DNA of 64,000 nt from an uncultured Hyphomicrobiales bacterium (GCA_903824185.1 CAIJVU010000079.1:1-64000), one strand, 5' to 3'; shown: positions 28,411 through 37,747, counted from the first letter of the stretch. The notes: generated from the sequence alone by a model not told the origin. Numbers and translations are program-made.

Positions 28411-29112
28411 TTACAACCCCAGATAAGCCTGTTGCAATTGCGGATTGGCCAGCAAACTGGCGGCCTCCCCTTCCATCACAAAACGCCCTTGTTCTAAAAC
28501 ATAAGCGCGTTTGGCCGCGCTCAATGATTGCATGACATTTTGTTCAACCAGCAAGACTGCAGCCCCTTCGGCATTGATCTGGGCGATCATGGCAAACATC
28601 TCCTCCACCATAATCGGTGAAAGCCCCAAAGACGGCTCATCCAAAATGATCAATTCGGGTTCCGACATCATACCGCGCCCGATCGCAAGCATTTGTTGCT
28701 CCCCACCGGAAAGCGTGCCGGCAAGCTGATCAAGACGCTCTTTCAAGCGTGGAAACAACGCGCAAATGCGGTCGAAATTTTGTTTGATGCGCTCATGAGC
28801 CCTGCGGAAAGCTCCGAGCTTGAGATTGTCACGCACCGACAGATTGGGGAAAATTTTCCGTCCCTCCGGCACATGCGCAATGCCCAAGGCGACAATCTCG
28901 AGCGGCTTCAATCCTGTGATGCGCTGGCCTTTGAACGTCACTGAACCGGCAGTGGGTACGATGAAGCCGGAAATCACATTGTTCAATGTGGTTTTTCCAA
29001 CGCCATTGGATCCCAAAAGGGCAACAATTTCGCCCGCATGGATTTGCATATCAATCCCTTGCAAGACTGACATCGCGCCATAGCCTGCCTTTAGGCCCTT
29101 GATCTCAAGCAT
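28411..29112 (-). CDS. Branched-chain-type ABC transporter ATP-binding protein LivF
   Basis: This 233-residue ATPase of the HAAT importer family has Walker A GSNGVGKTT, signature LSGGEQQML and Walker B LIILDEPSLGLSP. The start MLEIKGLKAGYGAM overlaps the LivG gene end by eight bases. It works with LivG, LivH, LivM and the binding protein encoded upstream. The substrate is set by the binding protein; these systems also carry amides, urea and aromatic acids. Confidence 0.92.
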   Translation of the reverse strand: MLEIKGLKAGYGAMSVLQGIDMQIHAGEIVALLGSNGVGKTTLNNVISGFIVPTAGSVTFKGQRITGLKPLEIVALGIAHVPEGRKIFPNLSVRDNLKLGAFRRAHERIKQNFDRICALFPRLKERLDQLAGTLSGGEQQMLAIGRGMMSEPELIILDEPSLGLSPIMVEEMFAMIAQINAEGAAVLLVEQNVMQSLSAAKRAYVLEQGRFVMEGEAASLLANPQLQQAYLGL

Positions 29113-29848
29113 GCTGACCCTCCTGCAACCGCGCGGCAGCGCCATGGCCAAGATAGGCTTCAACAACAGAGGGATCAGAAACCAATTGCTGGGGTGTTCC
29201 ATGCGCAATCAACCGGCCCTGATTGAGCACATAGGCAGTTTCAGCCAGTTTCATCACAGCCTGCATCACATGTTCGATCAACAAGATCGTATGGCCGTCT
29301 GACTGGATCTGCCGGATGATGTCGACGATTTCATTGATCTCGGAGGGGATCAATCCAGCCATCACTTCATCCAGCAGCAACAATTTAGCACCAGTTGCCA
29401 GCGCGCGGGCCAGCTCCAACCGTTTCCGCCCTGCAATCGTCAGTGAGGCTGCAGGCCTGTCGAGCAGCCCGCCCAATCCAAGTCGCTTGCCGATATCGCG
29501 TGCTACAGCCATGGCTTCTTTGCGCTGGTGATGATGCAGATAGGCTCCAACCGCAATATTTTCCTGCACTGTCAGACCGGCAAAAGGCTGCACGATCTGA
29601 AATGTCCGGATCATCCCAAGCCGACAAATTTTATGGGGTGACAAACCCGTGATCTCGCGTCCGGCAAAACGCACTTGTCCCGAATCCGCTTTGGTAAATC
29701 CGGCGATCATAGTGAAACAGGTTGTTTTTCCGGCACCATTGGGGCCCAACAATCCAATAATCGACCCTTCCTGTACATCGAGGCTAACATCACTGACCGC
29801 CTTCAGGCCGCCGAACGTCTTTGACAAATGCCTGACCTCAAGCATCAT
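29105..29848 (-). CDS. Branched-chain-type ABC transporter ATP-binding protein LivG
   Basis: This 247-residue ATPase has Walker A GPNGAGKTT and Walker B LLLLDEVMAGL. The signature segment reads LTIAGRKRLELARAL, so the usual LSGGQ is replaced by LTIAG, as happens in some LivG proteins of this importer class. The C-terminal LivG extension (VVEAYLGHG) is present. ATG at 29848, or 29845 in tandem, overlaps the end of livM after an aagga. Confidence 0.9.
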   Translation of the reverse strand: MMLEVRHLSKTFGGLKAVSDVSLDVQEGSIIGLLGPNGAGKTTCFTMIAGFTKADSGQVRFAGREITGLSPHKICRLGMIRTFQIVQPFAGLTVQENIAVGAYLHHHQRKEAMAVARDIGKRLGLGGLLDRPAASLTIAGRKRLELARALATGAKLLLLDEVMAGLIPSEINEIVDIIRQIQSDGHTILLIEHVMQAVMKLAETAYVLNQGRLIAHGTPQQLVSDPSVVEAYLGHGAAARLQEGQHA

Positions 29849-30815
29849 CTTGATCCTTCTTGCGCAAGACCCCGATGCGGGCCGCAAAGCCAACAAGACC
29901 TTGCGGCAAAAAGCGCAAGGCACAAATCAGCACGACGGCATAGAGCACGAAATTCAATCCCGGCGAATTGGGCAACAGATGTTTGGTGCCCTCGCCCAAT
30001 AAATGCAGGCCCAGCGTGCCCAAAAGAGGCCCCCAAACCGTGCCCGCACCGCCGATAATCGGGCCGATCAAGGCTTCGACCGATACGGCACTGCCATAGA
30101 CCACCGTGCTGTCGATAAAGAGCCATAACTGCAAATATAAAACACCTGCAAGACCACCAAAGGCACCTGAAATAGCCATGGCCTGAACTTTGATTTGATA
30201 GGTATTGATGCCCAAGGCTTCGGCTGCATCCTCGTTTTCGCGGATGGCAATCAGATAAGCGCCAAAGCGTGATTTTTGGATCAAGGCTGTCAACAGCATC
30301 ACAACGGCCACCACGACCAAAAGGCCTGTATAGACCCAAGGCCTATCAACAATTTGCAACTGCGCAATTCCCGGCATGAGTTTGAGTTGCAAGCCGCTTC
30401 CGCCACCTGTCCATTCAAACGAAGAGGCGCAAATGCGCAACACTTCCGCAAAGGCCAAGGTCACAAGGGCAAAATAAGATCCCTTCAATCCGTAACGAAA
30501 GGCCAAGCCGCCGATCAAGGCGCCCATAGCAGCCCCCGCTGCAATGCCGGCGCCAAAACCGATCCATGCATTGAAACCATATTTGACTTGTAAAATCGCA
30601 GACGCGTAAGCACCCGTGCCATAAAGGGCTGCATGGCCAAAAGAGGACAGACCACCGAAGCCTCCGGTGATGTTCCATGACAAAGCCGCCAAGGCCACAA
30701 TCAAAGCATTGATGGTAAAGCCCATCCAAACCGGCGACGACACAAAATAGACGCCTGCGAGATAGACAAGGGCAAACAAGACAAGGCCGTATTGTCCTAA
30801 GGACTGAAATCTCAT
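29838..30815 (-). CDS. Branched-chain-type ABC transporter permease LivM
   Basis: This 325-residue inner-membrane permease has about ten hydrophobic segments and the LivM hallmarks SWNITGGFGGLSSFGHAALYG and AGVLYLQLWLFIDS-type conserved loops. The ATG overlaps the livH stop (ATGA). It forms the translocation pore with LivH. Confidence 0.92.
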   Translation of the reverse strand: MRFQSLGQYGLVLFALVYLAGVYFVSSPVWMGFTINALIVALAALSWNITGGFGGLSSFGHAALYGTGAYASAILQVKYGFNAWIGFGAGIAAGAAMGALIGGLAFRYGLKGSYFALVTLAFAEVLRICASSFEWTGGGSGLQLKLMPGIAQLQIVDRPWVYTGLLVVVAVVMLLTALIQKSRFGAYLIAIRENEDAAEALGINTYQIKVQAMAISGAFGGLAGVLYLQLWLFIDSTVVYGSAVSVEALIGPIIGGAGTVWGPLLGTLGLHLLGEGTKHLLPNSPGLNFVLYAVVLICALRFLPQGLVGFAARIGVLRKKDQDDA

Positions 30816-31684
30816 GCCCCTGCCCTCTTACCAAACAGACCAGACGGTTTGAAAAACAAGATCAAAATGAAGGCGAGAAAAATACCGATCTGCCCAAGGC
30901 TTTCGCCCAAGAACAAGCCGCAAAGCGATTCAATGATCCCCAAGAGCAAACCGGCCAGCAAAGCGCCCGGCAAACTCCCCATGCCTCCCAGAACCACTGT
31001 GGTAAAAGCAACAAGCACAAAGGTGTATCCCACCTGTGGCGTCACATAAAAAGTGGGCAGCAGCAAGCATGCCGCCAGTGCCACGCAGGCGGTGCCGATG
31101 CCGAAACAAATGGCATAGGTATGATTGACATCAATGCCGACCAATTCCGCGCCGCGCTTTTCAATGGCAACAGCGCGAATGGCCGATCCCGTGCGGGTAA
31201 ACGCCATAAAAGCCCAGACAAGCGGTGCCGCAGCAAGGGCGACCACAAAGGCAACCACGCGTCCGAACGGCAACAAAGCTCCAAAAATTTCGACTGTGTC
31301 ATAGGCATAGGCGATATCAACGCTGCGTGTATTGGATGTCCAGAAATACAAAGCCAGATTGTCGATCATCAAAGAGATGGCCAGCGTGATCAGCAACACA
31401 TTTTGTTCAGAGCCGCCACTCATCGGCGCGATCAAGCCGCGTTGCAGGCAATAGCCCACAACAAAAAACAGCGGCAGGACAAAAGGGATCACCCAATAAG
31501 GATCAAGGCCCAGATGAAAATTTAAAAAATACACGACATAAAGCGCAAGCATCAGCAAGCTGCCATGCGTGAAATTGATGATGTGCAAGACGCCATAGAT
31601 CAGGGTCAGTCCCAATGCGACCAGCGCATAGACGGCTCCCATCATCATGCCACTCAAGATGGCCGGTATAATCAAAATCGACAT
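30812..31684 (-). CDS. Branched-chain-type ABC transporter permease LivH
   Basis: This 290-residue permease has eight to nine hydrophobic segments. MMMGAVYALVALGLTLIYGV and HIINFTHGSLLML are the classic LivH N-terminal motif. I use ATG 31684; a TTG precedes it directly in frame. A stable hairpin separates it from the binding-protein gene upstream, which probably lowers its expression relative to that gene. Confidence 0.92.
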   Translation of the reverse strand: MSILIIPAILSGMMMGAVYALVALGLTLIYGVLHIINFTHGSLLMLALYVVYFLNFHLGLDPYWVIPFVLPLFFVVGYCLQRGLIAPMSGGSEQNVLLITLAISLMIDNLALYFWTSNTRSVDIAYAYDTVEIFGALLPFGRVVAFVVALAAAPLVWAFMAFTRTGSAIRAVAIEKRGAELVGIDVNHTYAICFGIGTACVALAACLLLPTFYVTPQVGYTFVLVAFTTVVLGGMGSLPGALLAGLLLGIIESLCGLFLGESLGQIGIFLAFILILFFKPSGLFGKRAGA

Positions 31685-31712
31685 CAAGACCTACTTTTCA
31701 CGCCACAGAGGG

Positions 31713-31743
31713 CCGTCCCCACAGCTGATGCGTGCGGGGACGG
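31713..31743 (-). promoter_or_regulatory. Intercistronic stem-loop between binding-protein and permease genes
   Basis: The inverted repeat ccgtcccc/ggggacgg, eight GC-rich pairs with a 15-base loop, lies between the binding-protein stop and livH. There is no T run on the minus strand, so I read it as an mRNA-stabilising or processing hairpin that favours binding-protein expression, not a terminator. Confidence 0.6.
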
Positions 31744-31750
31744 CGTCTGT

Positions 31751-32971
31751 TTAGTTTTTCTTCACCGGCATCGGGAAGACAGCCTCGGCACTGGCATATT
31801 GCTTCGGGAAAACAAGCTCGATCTTGTCACCCCGAATTTGCGTATTCACAGGCTGGGCACTGGTATTGTCACCATTGACAAATTTGGTCGGGCCATAAGG
31901 CATAATCGATTTGTCAAAGGTTGAAGCGGCCAATGATGCGATCATTTTCTGACGATCGGCAGAGGCACCGCGCTCAAGCGCATCGGCGATAACCTGAATG
32001 GTTGCGTAAGACACCATCACATCATAGGTCAGATCGAGACCGGCAGCAGCCACCTTGGCGGCCAGCGCCTTGGACTCGGCCTTGGTCGGATCATACCAAT
32101 GATTGCAGTCCATCACATATTGCGCGACGTCATTATTTTCGCGCACAAATTTGATGTTTGAGGCTGCACCACCGAGAATGGAATAAATGGCCTTCAATTC
32201 GACCCGTTGCTGGTTCAATGCACGCGCCATCAACGTATATTCATTGATATAATTGGATGGGATGAGGATATCGGCTTTCGAGGCCTTCACGCGCAAAGCG
32301 ATATTCGAAAAATCGCGATGGGGTGTTGGATGAGGAATGGTCTCGACGATTTGAATACCCTGCTTGGGCAATTCTTCCGTCAAAATTTTTGCCATATTGG
32401 ATCCAAACGGACCGTCCTCGTGAACAATCGCAGCTGTCTTGACCACATTGCCCGCGCCTTGATTGAGCAGCTTCAGATTTTCCAAGGCAATGCTGGTGCA
32501 TTTGTTGACGCCGGGTGTGAACCGGAACACATTGGGCAGACCGCGCGAGACAACGGTTTCAGCCGTTCCGATCGAGAAAACCTGTGCAAGATTATATTTG
32601 GCGGCCGCCTGTGAGGATGCCAAACCAAGTGCAGAGGCCGTCGCACCGGTAAAGGCGCAGACATTAGCTTCGACCAAAGTGTCAACTGCAGAGGCCGCAA
32701 CTTCGGGACGTGACTGCGCATCGACAATCACCAATTCGATTTTCGCTCCGCCCATGCTTTTAATGCCACCTGCGGCATTGATGGTTTCGGCGGCGAATTT
32801 GGCCCCTGCGGCACATTGGGTTCCGTTATAGGCAAGGTTGCCGGTCAAAGGCTCTAGCACACCCACTTTCACAATCGGTGTTTGTGCCCGCAACACGGAG
32901 GGTGCCGAGACTCCCAAAGCCAAAGCCCCTGATCCCTGCAAAAGGGTTCGACGATTAAACGTGTTTTTCAT
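31751..32971 (-). CDS. ABC transporter substrate-binding protein (LivK/HAAT family), Tat signal
   Basis: This 406-residue periplasmic type I binding protein opens with a twin-arginine signal (NRRTLLQGSGALALG) and a probable cleavage after LRAQ near residue 30. The mature start IVKVGVLEPLTGNLAYNG is typical of the branched-chain/amide/urea binding family. Tat export implies folding before secretion. A gggag Shine-Dalgarno sequence precedes ATG 32971. It supplies the specificity for the LivHMGF importer, whose ligand is presumably the substrate of the surrounding enzymes. Confidence 0.9.
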   Translation of the reverse strand: MKNTFNRRTLLQGSGALALGVSAPSVLRAQTPIVKVGVLEPLTGNLAYNGTQCAAGAKFAAETINAAGGIKSMGGAKIELVIVDAQSRPEVAASAVDTLVEANVCAFTGATASALGLASSQAAAKYNLAQVFSIGTAETVVSRGLPNVFRFTPGVNKCTSIALENLKLLNQGAGNVVKTAAIVHEDGPFGSNMAKILTEELPKQGIQIVETIPHPTPHRDFSNIALRVKASKADILIPSNYINEYTLMARALNQQRVELKAIYSILGGAASNIKFVRENNDVAQYVMDCNHWYDPTKAESKALAAKVAAAGLDLTYDVMVSYATIQVIADALERGASADRQKMIASLAASTFDKSIMPYGPTKFVNGDNTSAQPVNTQIRGDKIELVFPKQYASAEAVFPMPVKKN

Positions 32972-33036
32972 TTCTCATACTCCCAGTTATCTTCGTTATA
33001 GTCACGACGGCCGCTTGAACCGTGCTGATCCGCCCG

Positions 33037-33651
33037 TCATCGGTCCAGCCAAGGATGAGAAGCAAGACGTTTTGCTTCGAAGTCCTGAATGTGTTCCATA
33101 AAGGTAAAGGTCATATCGATCTCGTCAAGACCACGCAAAATACAATCGCGCGCAAAGGCATCAATCACAACAGGATGCGTCCCTAAATTGCCGGGCAGCA
33201 CCACTTCAGCGGCTTGCAGATCAACCACCACCTCACCGTCTTTGGCATGGGCCAGATGAGTGGCAAGGGAGTGGCAGATCTCAGAGGGCAAACGCACAGG
33301 CAACAATCCGTTTTTCAAGGCATTGTTATAAAAAATATCGCCGAAGCTTGGGCCGATCACGGCACGGATACCATGATCCACCAAAGCATAAACGGCCCCC
33401 TCACGCGAGGATCCGCAGCCGAAATTATCTTCAACCAGTAAAATGGTTGCGGTTTCGGCCCCTGCTTGATTAAGCGGAAAGGCCTCATCCAGCGCACCCG
33501 CTGATGTGCGGCGAATATCATGGAACAAATATTGCCCGTAGCCCTGTGCACGATCGGATTTTAAAAAGCGCCCCGGAATGATTTGGTCGGTATCGCAATT
33601 CATGCCGGGGATCACGACCACTTTCGAGGCTTCACGCACAAAAGCTCTCAT
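33037..33651 (-). CDS. Aconitase-family small subunit (LeuD-like)
   Basis: This 204-residue swivel-domain subunit of a heterodimeric hydro-lyase carries the conserved active-site loop EDNFGCGSSREGA, and NCDTDQIIPGRFLK near the N-terminus. It pairs with the LeuC-like subunit whose gene overlaps it (ATGA). Although it would be annotated as 3-isopropylmalate dehydratase, no leuA or leuB is near and the genes lie inside a catabolic operon. A different substrate (dimethylmaleate, citraconate or another alkyl-maleate) is therefore more likely. Confidence 0.82.
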   Translation of the reverse strand: MRAFVREASKVVVIPGMNCDTDQIIPGRFLKSDRAQGYGQYLFHDIRRTSAGALDEAFPLNQAGAETATILLVEDNFGCGSSREGAVYALVDHGIRAVIGPSFGDIFYNNALKNGLLPVRLPSEICHSLATHLAHAKDGEVVVDLQAAEVVLPGNLGTHPVVIDAFARDCILRGLDEIDMTFTFMEHIQDFEAKRLASHPWLDR

Positions 33652-35072
33652 GCCACACCACCTCCGTTACGGCGTATATCGGTCAGGCAGCCCGTTACGG
33701 CTGCGGCGGCAGCCATCGCAGGACTCACCAAATGGGTCCGCGCACCCGGCCCCTGCCGACCGACAAAATTACGGTTCGATGTCGAGGCGCAGCGTTCACC
33801 CGGCCCAATGACATCGCCATTGATCGCCGCGCACATCGAGCATCCGGATTCACGCCATTCAAAACCAGCATCACGAAATAAAGCGGCAAGCCCTTCGGCC
33901 TCGGCCTGTTCGCGCACTTGCGTGGAACCAGGCACAATAATGCTGGGAATGACGGCTTTACGCCCCTTGATCATCGCTGCGGCCGATCGCAAATCCTCGA
34001 TCCGGCTATTGGTGCATGACCCAATGAAGACTTTATCCAATGCCAGACCCTGCAAGGCCATGCCGGGTTTTAACCCCATATAGTCCAAAGACTTTTGTGC
34101 AGACTTGCGCCGGTCGGCGGAATCAAACCGCGCAGGATCAGGCACAAGGCCATCAATGGCCACCGCATCTTCTGGACTGGTTCCCCACGTCACCATGGGT
34201 GCGATTTCAGCGGCATCCAAATGCACTTCACGATCAAAGTACGCGCCTTCATCACTCGCCAAGGTCCGCCAATAGGCAACGGCCCCCTCCCATTCCTGCT
34301 CAGACGGCGCGTAATGGCGCCCTCTGACATAGGCAAATGTGGTGTCATCAGGGGCCACCATGCCAAAACGGGCAGCTGCCTCGATCGACATATTACACAG
34401 GGTTAAACGCCCTTCGATTGACAGGCCCCGCACCACGGAACCGGCAAATTCGATAGCATAGCCACCAGCACCCGCTGCCCCTATCTTGGCAATCAGGGCT
34501 AACATCACATCTTTGGCAGTGACCCCTTCGGCAAGCACCCCATCAATCGTCACCCGCATGACTTTGGGACGCAGCTGCCAAAGCGTCTGTGTTGCCAAGA
34601 CATGCGCATTTTCCGATTGGCCGATGCCGAATGCAATCGAACCCAAAGCCCCTTGGGTGGATGTATGACTATCGGAACACACCAAAGTCAGGCCCGGCAA
34701 AGTAATGCCTTGTTCAGGGGCCACGACATGCACAATCCCTTGCCTGCGATCAGACAAGCTGAAGTGCCGCACACCCCCCCATTGCATATTCTCGTCAAAT
34801 GTTTCGATCATGCGGGCAATGGCGGGCGTTGCCGCATCCTGCGCCGTGCGACCCCGTGTCGGCACATAGTGATCGGCCACACCAAAAATCTGTTTGGGGC
34901 GGCGCGGCTTCAAACCACGCGCTTTCAAATCAGCAAAGGCGTGGAAACTGCCCTCGTGAATCATATCCCGATCAATATAGAGCAAGGATGGGCCTGAGGG
35001 ATGACGCAAAATTTCATGCTCATCCCAAATCTTGCCCAGCAATGTCCGCGGCGTATCCAAGGCCGCTTTCAT
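33648..35072 (-). CDS. Aconitase-family large subunit (LeuC-like)
   Basis: This 474-residue 4Fe-4S hydro-lyase large subunit has its cluster cysteines in GSCTNSR and SGCSMC. The active-site segment, usually DSHTxTHGA, reads DSHTSTQGA with Gln140 in place of His, and the N-terminal DH motif is ADHYVPT. These differences set it apart from biosynthetic LeuC. It probably adds water to or removes it from an alkyl-substituted maleate/malate. Shine-Dalgarno aggatat precedes ATG 35072. It is coupled to leuD-like downstream and follows the PuuE-like gene by 51 bases. Confidence 0.82.
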   Translation of the reverse strand: MKAALDTPRTLLGKIWDEHEILRHPSGPSLLYIDRDMIHEGSFHAFADLKARGLKPRRPKQIFGVADHYVPTRGRTAQDAATPAIARMIETFDENMQWGGVRHFSLSDRRQGIVHVVAPEQGITLPGLTLVCSDSHTSTQGALGSIAFGIGQSENAHVLATQTLWQLRPKVMRVTIDGVLAEGVTAKDVMLALIAKIGAAGAGGYAIEFAGSVVRGLSIEGRLTLCNMSIEAAARFGMVAPDDTTFAYVRGRHYAPSEQEWEGAVAYWRTLASDEGAYFDREVHLDAAEIAPMVTWGTSPEDAVAIDGLVPDPARFDSADRRKSAQKSLDYMGLKPGMALQGLALDKVFIGSCTNSRIEDLRSAAAMIKGRKAVIPSIIVPGSTQVREQAEAEGLAALFRDAGFEWRESGCSMCAAINGDVIGPGERCASTSNRNFVGRQGPGARTHLVSPAMAAAAAVTGCLTDIRRNGGGVA

Positions 35073-35123
35073 GGATATATCCTGACACAGAAAACGGTCA
35101 TGCGATGGCCTCTCTCAACTCAT

Positions 35124-36047
35124 TTACACTTGCGCCTGATAGGCTGTCACGATCTCATGCGAAGGGGCCGTCCAGACGCCTTGATGTGACAGAATATAAT
35201 CCAGCACTTCACGCAAATAGGCGACCCGATAAGGCATGCCCGAAACCCAGCTATGCAAAGGCAAACTCATGACACGCCCGCCATAGGTCTCGGTTTCACG
35301 ATACAAGACATCAAACCGATCTTTGATTTGCTGGACCCATTCCGGTTCGGAGTGAAAATATTCATCCGCCACAACACGATCATCGGTTTCATAAGCAAGC
35401 GGCATGGACACAAGTGATCCCTGATCGGTTGCCATGCCATAAGGGAGATCGTCATTGGCCCAGTCAAAACAATAGCGGACGGCATGGGCTGCCAAAAGAT
35501 CCGGCGTGTTGAAACTTTGTGCCCGGCCGGGTGATAGCCAGCCTGTCACCGCCTGCCCGCTTTTCTGCCGCAACAAAGTGAGTGATTGATCAATCAAAGC
35601 GCTCTCGGCCTCAAGCGTCAAACCGGAGTGATGCACTTTGCCCATGTCATAGCCATGGGCGACAATCTCGTGCCCGCCTTCAACAATAGCCTTCAGCAGC
35701 GCCGGATAGCGTTCGGCCACAACAGCATTCAGCGCAAAACTGGTGTGCAAACCTTTTTCAGCCAACACTTTTAAAATGCGAAACACACCCAAACGATTGC
35801 CATAATCGCGATTGGTGTAATAGCGGAAATCCGGATAAGGCATCATCAAAGCGCCGGGTGCTTTGAATGGCTTGGCGGGCATATCCAAAGGGAAATGCTG
35901 CACATGCGTGACCACCGACAGCGCAATGCGCGCACCATTTGGCCACACAATCGGCTTGCGTTGAAACAAGTCCGACCACTCATAACGTTCATGATCCATG
36001 CCGTAACGACGCGCGGAATAGTGGAGATAGGTATCGGGCATCGACAT
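35124..36047 (-). CDS. PuuE-like polysaccharide deacetylase-fold hydrolase, paralog 1
   Basis: This 307-residue NodB-fold barrel belongs to the allantoinase PuuE/cyclic amidase branch: NRDYGNR at residues 79-85, HEIVAHGYD at 126-134 with further His139-His140, GWLSPGR, and SLPLHSWVSGMP near the C-terminus. Such enzymes open cyclic amides or imides; from memory, a cyclic-imide hydrolase of pseudomonads is of this type. It is unlikely to act on chitin, since there is no signal peptide. The start at 36047 overlaps the upstream stop (TAATG). A divergent sister gene lies directly upstream. Confidence 0.78.
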   Translation of the reverse strand: MSMPDTYLHYSARRYGMDHERYEWSDLFQRKPIVWPNGARIALSVVTHVQHFPLDMPAKPFKAPGALMMPYPDFRYYTNRDYGNRLGVFRILKVLAEKGLHTSFALNAVVAERYPALLKAIVEGGHEIVAHGYDMGKVHHSGLTLEAESALIDQSLTLLRQKSGQAVTGWLSPGRAQSFNTPDLLAAHAVRYCFDWANDDLPYGMATDQGSLVSMPLAYETDDRVVADEYFHSEPEWVQQIKDRFDVLYRETETYGGRVMSLPLHSWVSGMPYRVAYLREVLDYILSHQGVWTAPSHEIVTAYQAQV

Positions 36048-36994
36048 TAGCGTGTCCCCCATTCGGCCTGATGGGCTGCAATGGCTTTTTTCATAGCATC
36101 ATAGGCACCGCTGGCGTGATAGGCTTGGGCAATTTCCCGACCCGTTGTCTGCCAGACACCCTCATGGCCACTGATATAGGAAATGGCTTCGGCAAAGGAC
36201 TCAATCCGGTGCGGTTGTCCCACCAAATAAGGATGCAATGGAATGCACATAACCATACCGCTGTCATCGGCATCTTTATAGAGCTGATCAAATTGCCGCT
36301 TGATGATTTCCGCATAATGGCGCGGCGTAACTTTTTGGGTGTTGTAGACGATGACGTCATTCATCTCCAACGAATAGGGCATGGAAATCAACTTGCCTGT
36401 TTTCACATGCACGGGCATGGGCTGATCATCATGAAACATGTCGCAGGTATATTGGATGCCGGCTTCAGAGAGAATATCCATTGTCCAAAAATTATTCGAC
36501 AAGGCAGGGGAGAGCCAGCCTGCCAATTCTTGACCGGTATGGTTGCGCACGGTTTCGAACGCATCCCGAATGATGGCGCGCTCTTGCTCAATATCAAGAT
36601 TGTAAACGTAACGCGTGTTGTAAATGCCGTGGGAGAAAAACTCCCAGCCACGATCGGCGCAAGCCTTGATAATTTCGGGATGGTGCTCGCACAAAGCCAC
36701 ATTCAGAGAGACAGAGCCGCGAAAGCCCGCCGCATCCATAGCCGCCATCATCCGTTGCCATCCGGCACGATTGCCGTAATCGCGATGCGAATATTGCAGC
36801 ACATCCGGATTGGGCCGCGCCCATGGCTTGCGCGTGGGATTGTCGGGCGGATCATATTCGTAAAACTCAATATTCGGCGCAATCCACACCGCAAGCTTTT
36901 TATTACCCGGCCATGTAATTTTGGGACGATTGGGCCATGGCAAATAATCATATAGCCCGAGATCGGAACGCAATGCTTGGTCTTCGCCCGCCAT
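36047..36994 (-). CDS. PuuE-like polysaccharide deacetylase-fold hydrolase, paralog 2
   Basis: This 315-residue sister of the next gene shares HRDYGNR (residues 70-76), GWLSPALS and a similar C-terminal block (CIPLHPYLVGQPHR). The region after the central glycine is SHGIYNTRYVYN: one His (122) remains, but the later histidines of paralog 1 are gone. It may have a different substrate or be a non-catalytic partner. I start at 36994, one base after the amidase stop; longer in-frame starts fall inside that gene. Confidence 0.76.
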   Translation of the reverse strand: MAGEDQALRSDLGLYDYLPWPNRPKITWPGNKKLAVWIAPNIEFYEYDPPDNPTRKPWARPNPDVLQYSHRDYGNRAGWQRMMAAMDAAGFRGSVSLNVALCEHHPEIIKACADRGWEFFSHGIYNTRYVYNLDIEQERAIIRDAFETVRNHTGQELAGWLSPALSNNFWTMDILSEAGIQYTCDMFHDDQPMPVHVKTGKLISMPYSLEMNDVIVYNTQKVTPRHYAEIIKRQFDQLYKDADDSGMVMCIPLHPYLVGQPHRIESFAEAISYISGHEGVWQTTGREIAQAYHASGAYDAMKKAIAAHQAEWGTR

Positions 36995-36995
36995 G

Positions 36996-37673
36996 TCAAC
37001 GCGCCTCCGGCTGATAGGCCTCATACCATGCCAAAGCATCCGCCACGGGAATAACATCACCATATTTGATAGCGATGTCATAAAGATTGGCAAAATGCGG
37101 ACTTTCATGCTTATCCGCCACGCATTCCTCAGGCACGATCACGCGATAGCCCCGCGAGATCGAATCCACCACACAAGCCCGCACGCAACCCGATGTCGAT
37201 CCGCCTGTCAGCACCACGGTGTCGCATTGATGCCAGACCATCAAGGATTGCAGATTGGTTTCATGAAAGGGCGATGCCATGCGCTTGTTGATAATAATGT
37301 CTTTCACATGATCAATCACCAGACGCGGATCAAATTCAGACCGGCGTGAACCCACTTTGATATTCTGCAAAGAATCCGGTGTATCGGTGCGCGTACCCCA
37401 AACACCACAATCTTCACCCGATTCCATGTAAGCCACATAGGTCCATGTGACCGGCAATTTTTTAAGGCGTGCCAAATGGGCGAGCTGATTGACATAATCG
37501 AGCTGCTTGGGATCGGTTTCATAAGAGGTCACAAATTCGCCCACACGGGTATAGGCGCATTGCAAATCGATATTGATCAGCATGGGCTTGCGGCCAAAAC
37601 CAAATTTTTTGCGGGTCGGATTCGCCTTGGCCTGTTCATATAACTGGCGTGCGGTGAGCGATGACATTTCCAT
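36996..37673 (-). CDS. Cysteine hydrolase, isochorismatase family (amidase)
   Basis: This 225-residue cytosolic enzyme has the complete Asp36-Lys130-Cys163 triad (INIDLQ, INKRMASPF, GGSTSGCVRA) and the cis-peptide segment before the cysteine. The Cys nucleophile indicates an amidohydrolase such as N-carbamoylsarcosine amidase, nicotinamidase or maleamate amidase, not an isochorismatase. In this operon it is the natural candidate for the half-amide step after ring opening. Shine-Dalgarno gagggag precedes ATG 37673. Confidence 0.84.
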   Translation of the reverse strand: MEMSSLTARQLYEQAKANPTRKKFGFGRKPMLINIDLQCAYTRVGEFVTSYETDPKQLDYVNQLAHLARLKKLPVTWTYVAYMESGEDCGVWGTRTDTPDSLQNIKVGSRRSEFDPRLVIDHVKDIIINKRMASPFHETNLQSLMVWHQCDTVVLTGGSTSGCVRACVVDSISRGYRVIVPEECVADKHESPHFANLYDIAIKYGDVIPVADALAWYEAYQPEAR

Positions 37674-37747
37674 CAGAAACTCCCTCTCATTCTCTCGCGC
37701 CCGATCGCAGGCGCTACTGGTATTGTTATGGCTGTCGGAATAAAAAA

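Noticed and set aside
33037-35072. Biosynthetic leuCD for leucine
   Set aside because: No leuA or leuB is adjacent, the genes are embedded in a transporter/amidase operon, and an active-site His is replaced by Gln. Leucine synthesis is still possible but not favoured.
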